From Paenibacillus radicis (ex Xue et al. 2023) (GTDB taxonomy: Bacteria > Bacillota > Bacilli > Paenibacillales > NBRC-103111), in the NCBI RefSeq assembly GCF_024722015.1, contig NZ_JANQBD010000014.1:62001-126000 (forward strand): DNA of 64,000 bases, written 5' to 3'. Numbering within the stretch: position 1 is the stretch's first letter; each line of letters begins with the position of its first letter. Below are positions 61,820 through 64,000 of the stretch, piece by piece. Below the pieces are notes generated by a model. It worked only from the letters and a program-made list of their open reading frames with translations, searched no databases and had not been told where the DNA came from. The translations under genes were made by a program, and so were the position numbers.

Positions 61820-61846
61820 GTTTATTGCTGGAACGATTGCCCTGTA

Positions 61847-62632
61847 TCAGATCATTCTTCCCGCTCCGAGCACAGCGGAAAACCTTAGCCTGCGGTAATC
61901 AGCAATCCAATGTTGTCCATTGTATAGCTCCCTTTCCAGCAGCTTGCTGCAGCGTGCGTAGGCCTCACGCTTCGGCTCTTCCGCAAGCCCTGCAAAAAAC
62001 ATCCCTGCAAAGGCGTCAAGCCAATGCTCAAGCCCACCCTCACCGTCATCGAGCTCCGTTGGTCGATCGTACAGCTCCATCCAGCGCACCTCAAACCCTT
62101 GCGCTTCCAGCAAGCCGCTGTATTCGCTCACACTAGGGAAATACCAGGGATTGCGCTCTTCAGCATCTATCCCGTAATCCCCTAATACTTTGGCTATCGC
62201 CTCATAGATACGTCCCACGTTTCGTTTGCCTCCGAATTCAGCAACGAATCTTCCCCCTTCGTGAAGCGCCAGCCGAACCGATTCAATTACACGCTCCGGC
62301 TGCTTCATCCAGTGCAGCGCTGCATTGGAGAACACCGCATCGACCGGCTTATCCAATCGAAATTCATGTCCATCCATAACTTCAAAGGATATCGACGGAT
62401 ACTTATGTCTGGCTTTTCCTACCATATCTGCCGATTCGTCTATGCCTATACAGCTAGCTCCAAGCTGTGCAATAACATGAGTCAGATCACCTGTACCGCA
62501 GCCCAAATCTATGATACGCTCATTCGGCTGTGGATTAAGCAGCTCTACAACTCCTTTACCCAAACGTGATACGTATCCGATCTTACTATCATACAATCCG
62601 GCATTCCATCCCTGATTTACAGGTTTCTCCAT
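61847..62632 (-). CDS. Class I SAM-dependent methyltransferase
   Basis: A 261-residue methyltransferase of the UbiE/trans-aconitate type. The AdoMet-binding motif I is RIIDLGCGTGDLTHVIA, the acidic end of the second strand is CIGIDESADMV, then VMDGHEF and DAVFSNAALHWM. The substrate is unknown. AAAGGAGC precedes the ATG. It is monocistronic with its own terminator; the neighbours do not suggest a pathway. Confidence 0.88.
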   Translation of the reverse strand: MEKPVNQGWNAGLYDSKIGYVSRLGKGVVELLNPQPNERIIDLGCGTGDLTHVIAQLGASCIGIDESADMVGKARHKYPSISFEVMDGHEFRLDKPVDAVFSNAALHWMKQPERVIESVRLALHEGGRFVAEFGGKRNVGRIYEAIAKVLGDYGIDAEERNPWYFPSVSEYSGLLEAQGFEVRWMELYDRPTELDDGEGGLEHWLDAFAGMFFAGLAEEPKREAYARCSKLLERELYNGQHWIADYRRLRFSAVLGAGRMI

Positions 62633-63218
62633 AAAATTCAGCTCCTTTAAATCCTATTATGGTCGTTGATCATTAATTCCGGAAATATATAATAACAATC
62701 ACTTTAATAGTTTATACCTATAATTAAACGTGAGCAGGTCCATTTTCATATATAATTATTAACGAAACAATTAAAAGATTTCATTTACTTATGAATTCTT
62801 CTGACGATATAATGAATTCATTGTGTTCTAAATATTCTTTCGGATCTTCCGCATGAGCTTGGCCGCCTCGATTATGCACACCAACAGCATATTACTTAAT
62901 ATTGCTTCCACATTGTGGTCTACGGTCTACGGTTTAAATACGCCGGCTTCACCTCTACCTTCCATATCTGTCATGACTGGCGCGCTTGCCATTTGTACCA
63001 CACGCATATCAGGAGTCTTTTCGGAAACGTTTGTGTAGGCTAACGGTCATCAACCGTTATACTTCGGGCCCCCATAATTACATCTATCGTTCCCCTTGCC
63101 GCGTTGATTTAATTGCATTTTTTTGATCACACTGCTTGGTTTATATGTGCGGCTTTGTTATGAATTAGATCCGATTGTTATCTTTAATTGATGTAGGCAG
63201 GCAGGTGATCAGAACTAA
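62633..63218. other. Intergenic region with possible gene remnants
   Basis: No convincing intact gene. On the minus strand about 62790-63010 two neighbouring frames read like protein fragments broken by stops (KTPDMRVVQMASAPVMTDME, and AHAEDPKEYLEHNEFIISS ending in a stop), which could be a decayed small gene. A TAACGGT-CATCA-ACCGTTA hairpin lies at about 63041-63059. A 61-codon plus-strand frame at 62853 is not recognisable. Confidence 0.35.
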
Positions 63219-64000
63219 ATGCAGAAAATTCCAGTCACAAGAGACGGCAAAAAAGGATCCGATATCTTAATCATTCATTCGGATGATGTAGTTAAAATCG
63301 AGTCAGTGAAAGAAAAGGAACTTGTCATTCACACTGCGAATAACAAATACTACTGGGCTGCAACATTGGAAGCTTTCGAGGAGTGGATGTATGAGGAAGG
63401 CTTTCGCTTAATCGACCAAATGAACGTAGTTAATATGAATCATGTTTCGGAATATGATCTCAAGAAAGGGATCGTATCCTTGCGCCCCGAACATGAGACA
63501 CAATCCAAAACAGCCTCAGCCGCATGGATTCACAAGGATCATATTATTAATGTGATGAACATGCTTGAAGAGTTGAAGAAGCTGGATAAAAGCACCGACC
63601 CTGATGAATTTCAGGATGATATTTTAGAATCGATATTAGCTCAGGAGGAAGATAGCCGTTTTGCTCGTTCTTACGCTATGATTCAAGCCATCTTCGAAAA
63701 GAAAAAGGCAGAAAAGCAATTGGAACAAAGCGAGCAGCGATATAAATCTTTGTTCCGCCATAATCCGGATCCTATCTGCTCCTTCGACCGCAATGGGTTC
63801 TGCACCAGCGCTAATCCGGCCTTGTTCTCCATGACAGGGTATACGGAGGAGGAGCTTCTTCATAAATCGATCCACCATTTAATTGTTCCGGATCAATTGG
63901 AGCGTTGGCATGATTACTTTGCAGATACACTCCAAGGGCAGACCCGTCATTATGAAGTGACCTTCTTACACAAAAATGGAAGCTACGTGGAATTAAGTAT
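63219..64000 (+). CDS. LytTR-PAS signalling protein, 3' partial
   Basis: The first 260 residues of a protein that continues past the window end; the frame is open to base 64000. Residues about 10-95 resemble a LytTR DNA-binding domain (ILIIHSDDVVKIESVKEKEL, VIHTANNKYYWA, FRLIDQMNVVNMNHVSEYD). A helical linker (about 110-180) contains EDSRFARSYAMIQAIFEKKKAEKQLEQ. A PAS domain begins SEQRYKSLFRHNPDPICSFD and runs on through GYTEEELL. The missing C-terminus could be a GGDEF, EAL or kinase module. The ATG at 63219 has only a distant AGGTGA, so the start is less certain. Confidence 0.72.
   Translation, partial: MQKIPVTRDGKKGSDILIIHSDDVVKIESVKEKELVIHTANNKYYWAATLEAFEEWMYEEGFRLIDQMNVVNMNHVSEYDLKKGIVSLRPEHETQSKTASAAWIHKDHIINVMNMLEELKKLDKSTDPDEFQDDILESILAQEEDSRFARSYAMIQAIFEKKKAEKQLEQSEQRYKSLFRHNPDPICSFDRNGFCTSANPALFSMTGYTEEELLHKSIHHLIVPDQLERWHDYFADTLQGQTRHYEVTFLHKNGSYVELS

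Noticed and set aside
62853..63038. 61-codon plus-strand frame
   Set aside because: No ribosome site or family resemblance; the opposite strand looks more like a decayed gene.
1..64000. tRNA, rRNA or intact insertion sequence
   Set aside because: No conserved rRNA segments, tRNA cloverleaf with CCA-type end, or transposase-like protein was seen by reading.

Overview
The window looks like chromosomal DNA from a Paenibacillus-type spore-forming Firmicute. The evidence is strong GGAGG-type ribosome sites with frequent TTG/GTG starts, a yhbH-spoVR pair, three-SLH surface anchoring, Gram-positive lipoprotein signals, a Btr-like AraC regulator and a B. subtilis-like puc set. No rRNA, tRNA, CRISPR array, phage or intact insertion sequence was seen. 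Genus is an inference.

Layout. 0-4 kb: the end of a sulfonate-type binding lipoprotein, a DUF2935 protein, a 51-bp tandem repeat with inverted copies, and a DUF4091 glycosidase-like protein. 4.3-19.1 kb, minus strand: a nearly complete purine catabolic block (pucR-pucA-pucB, then pucC-pucD-pucE-pucL-pucM-pucH-pucF-pucG and an oxamate-amidohydrolase-like gamma-glutamyltransferase homologue). It can take hypoxanthine/xanthine through urate, hydroxyisourate, OHCU, allantoin and allantoate to ureidoglycine, then by transamination toward oxalurate and oxamate. 19.4-30.8 kb, minus strand: a second catabolic block that I could not match to a described pathway. It has an NMT1-type ABC importer (binding protein, ATPase, permease), two CodA-like amidohydrolases, a creatininase-family amidase, a WrbA-like flavodoxin, a GlcD-type FAD oxidase, and a separate Rieske oxygenase plus TRZ/ATZ deaminase pair next to a divergent Lrp/AsnC regulator. 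A promoter block of about 33 bp is shared between pucC and the importer gene, which suggests that the two blocks are co-regulated.

31-37 kb: a very large secreted SLH-anchored family 9 pectate lyase-like protein. 37-39 kb: a hypothetical protein and a gene-free repeat-rich stretch. 39-42 kb: a Fur-boxed ferric-siderophore binding lipoprotein divergent from a Btr-like regulator. 42.5-45 kb: yhbH-spoVR. 45.8-49.2 kb: an AT-rich three-gene surface-glycan cassette. 49-52 kb: a Uma2 nuclease-like protein and a duplicated DUF3298 secreted protein. 52-57.7 kb: a sugar-type binding lipoprotein, a response regulator/7TMR-DISM kinase pair and a cell-wall amidase. 57.8-61.7 kb: a GGDEF-EAL protein and a DUF2334 deacetylase-like protein. 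61.8-64 kb: a methyltransferase, a degraded intergenic stretch and the start of a LytTR-PAS protein cut by the window end.

Functional assignments come from reading motifs and remembered family features. No alignment or database search was run.
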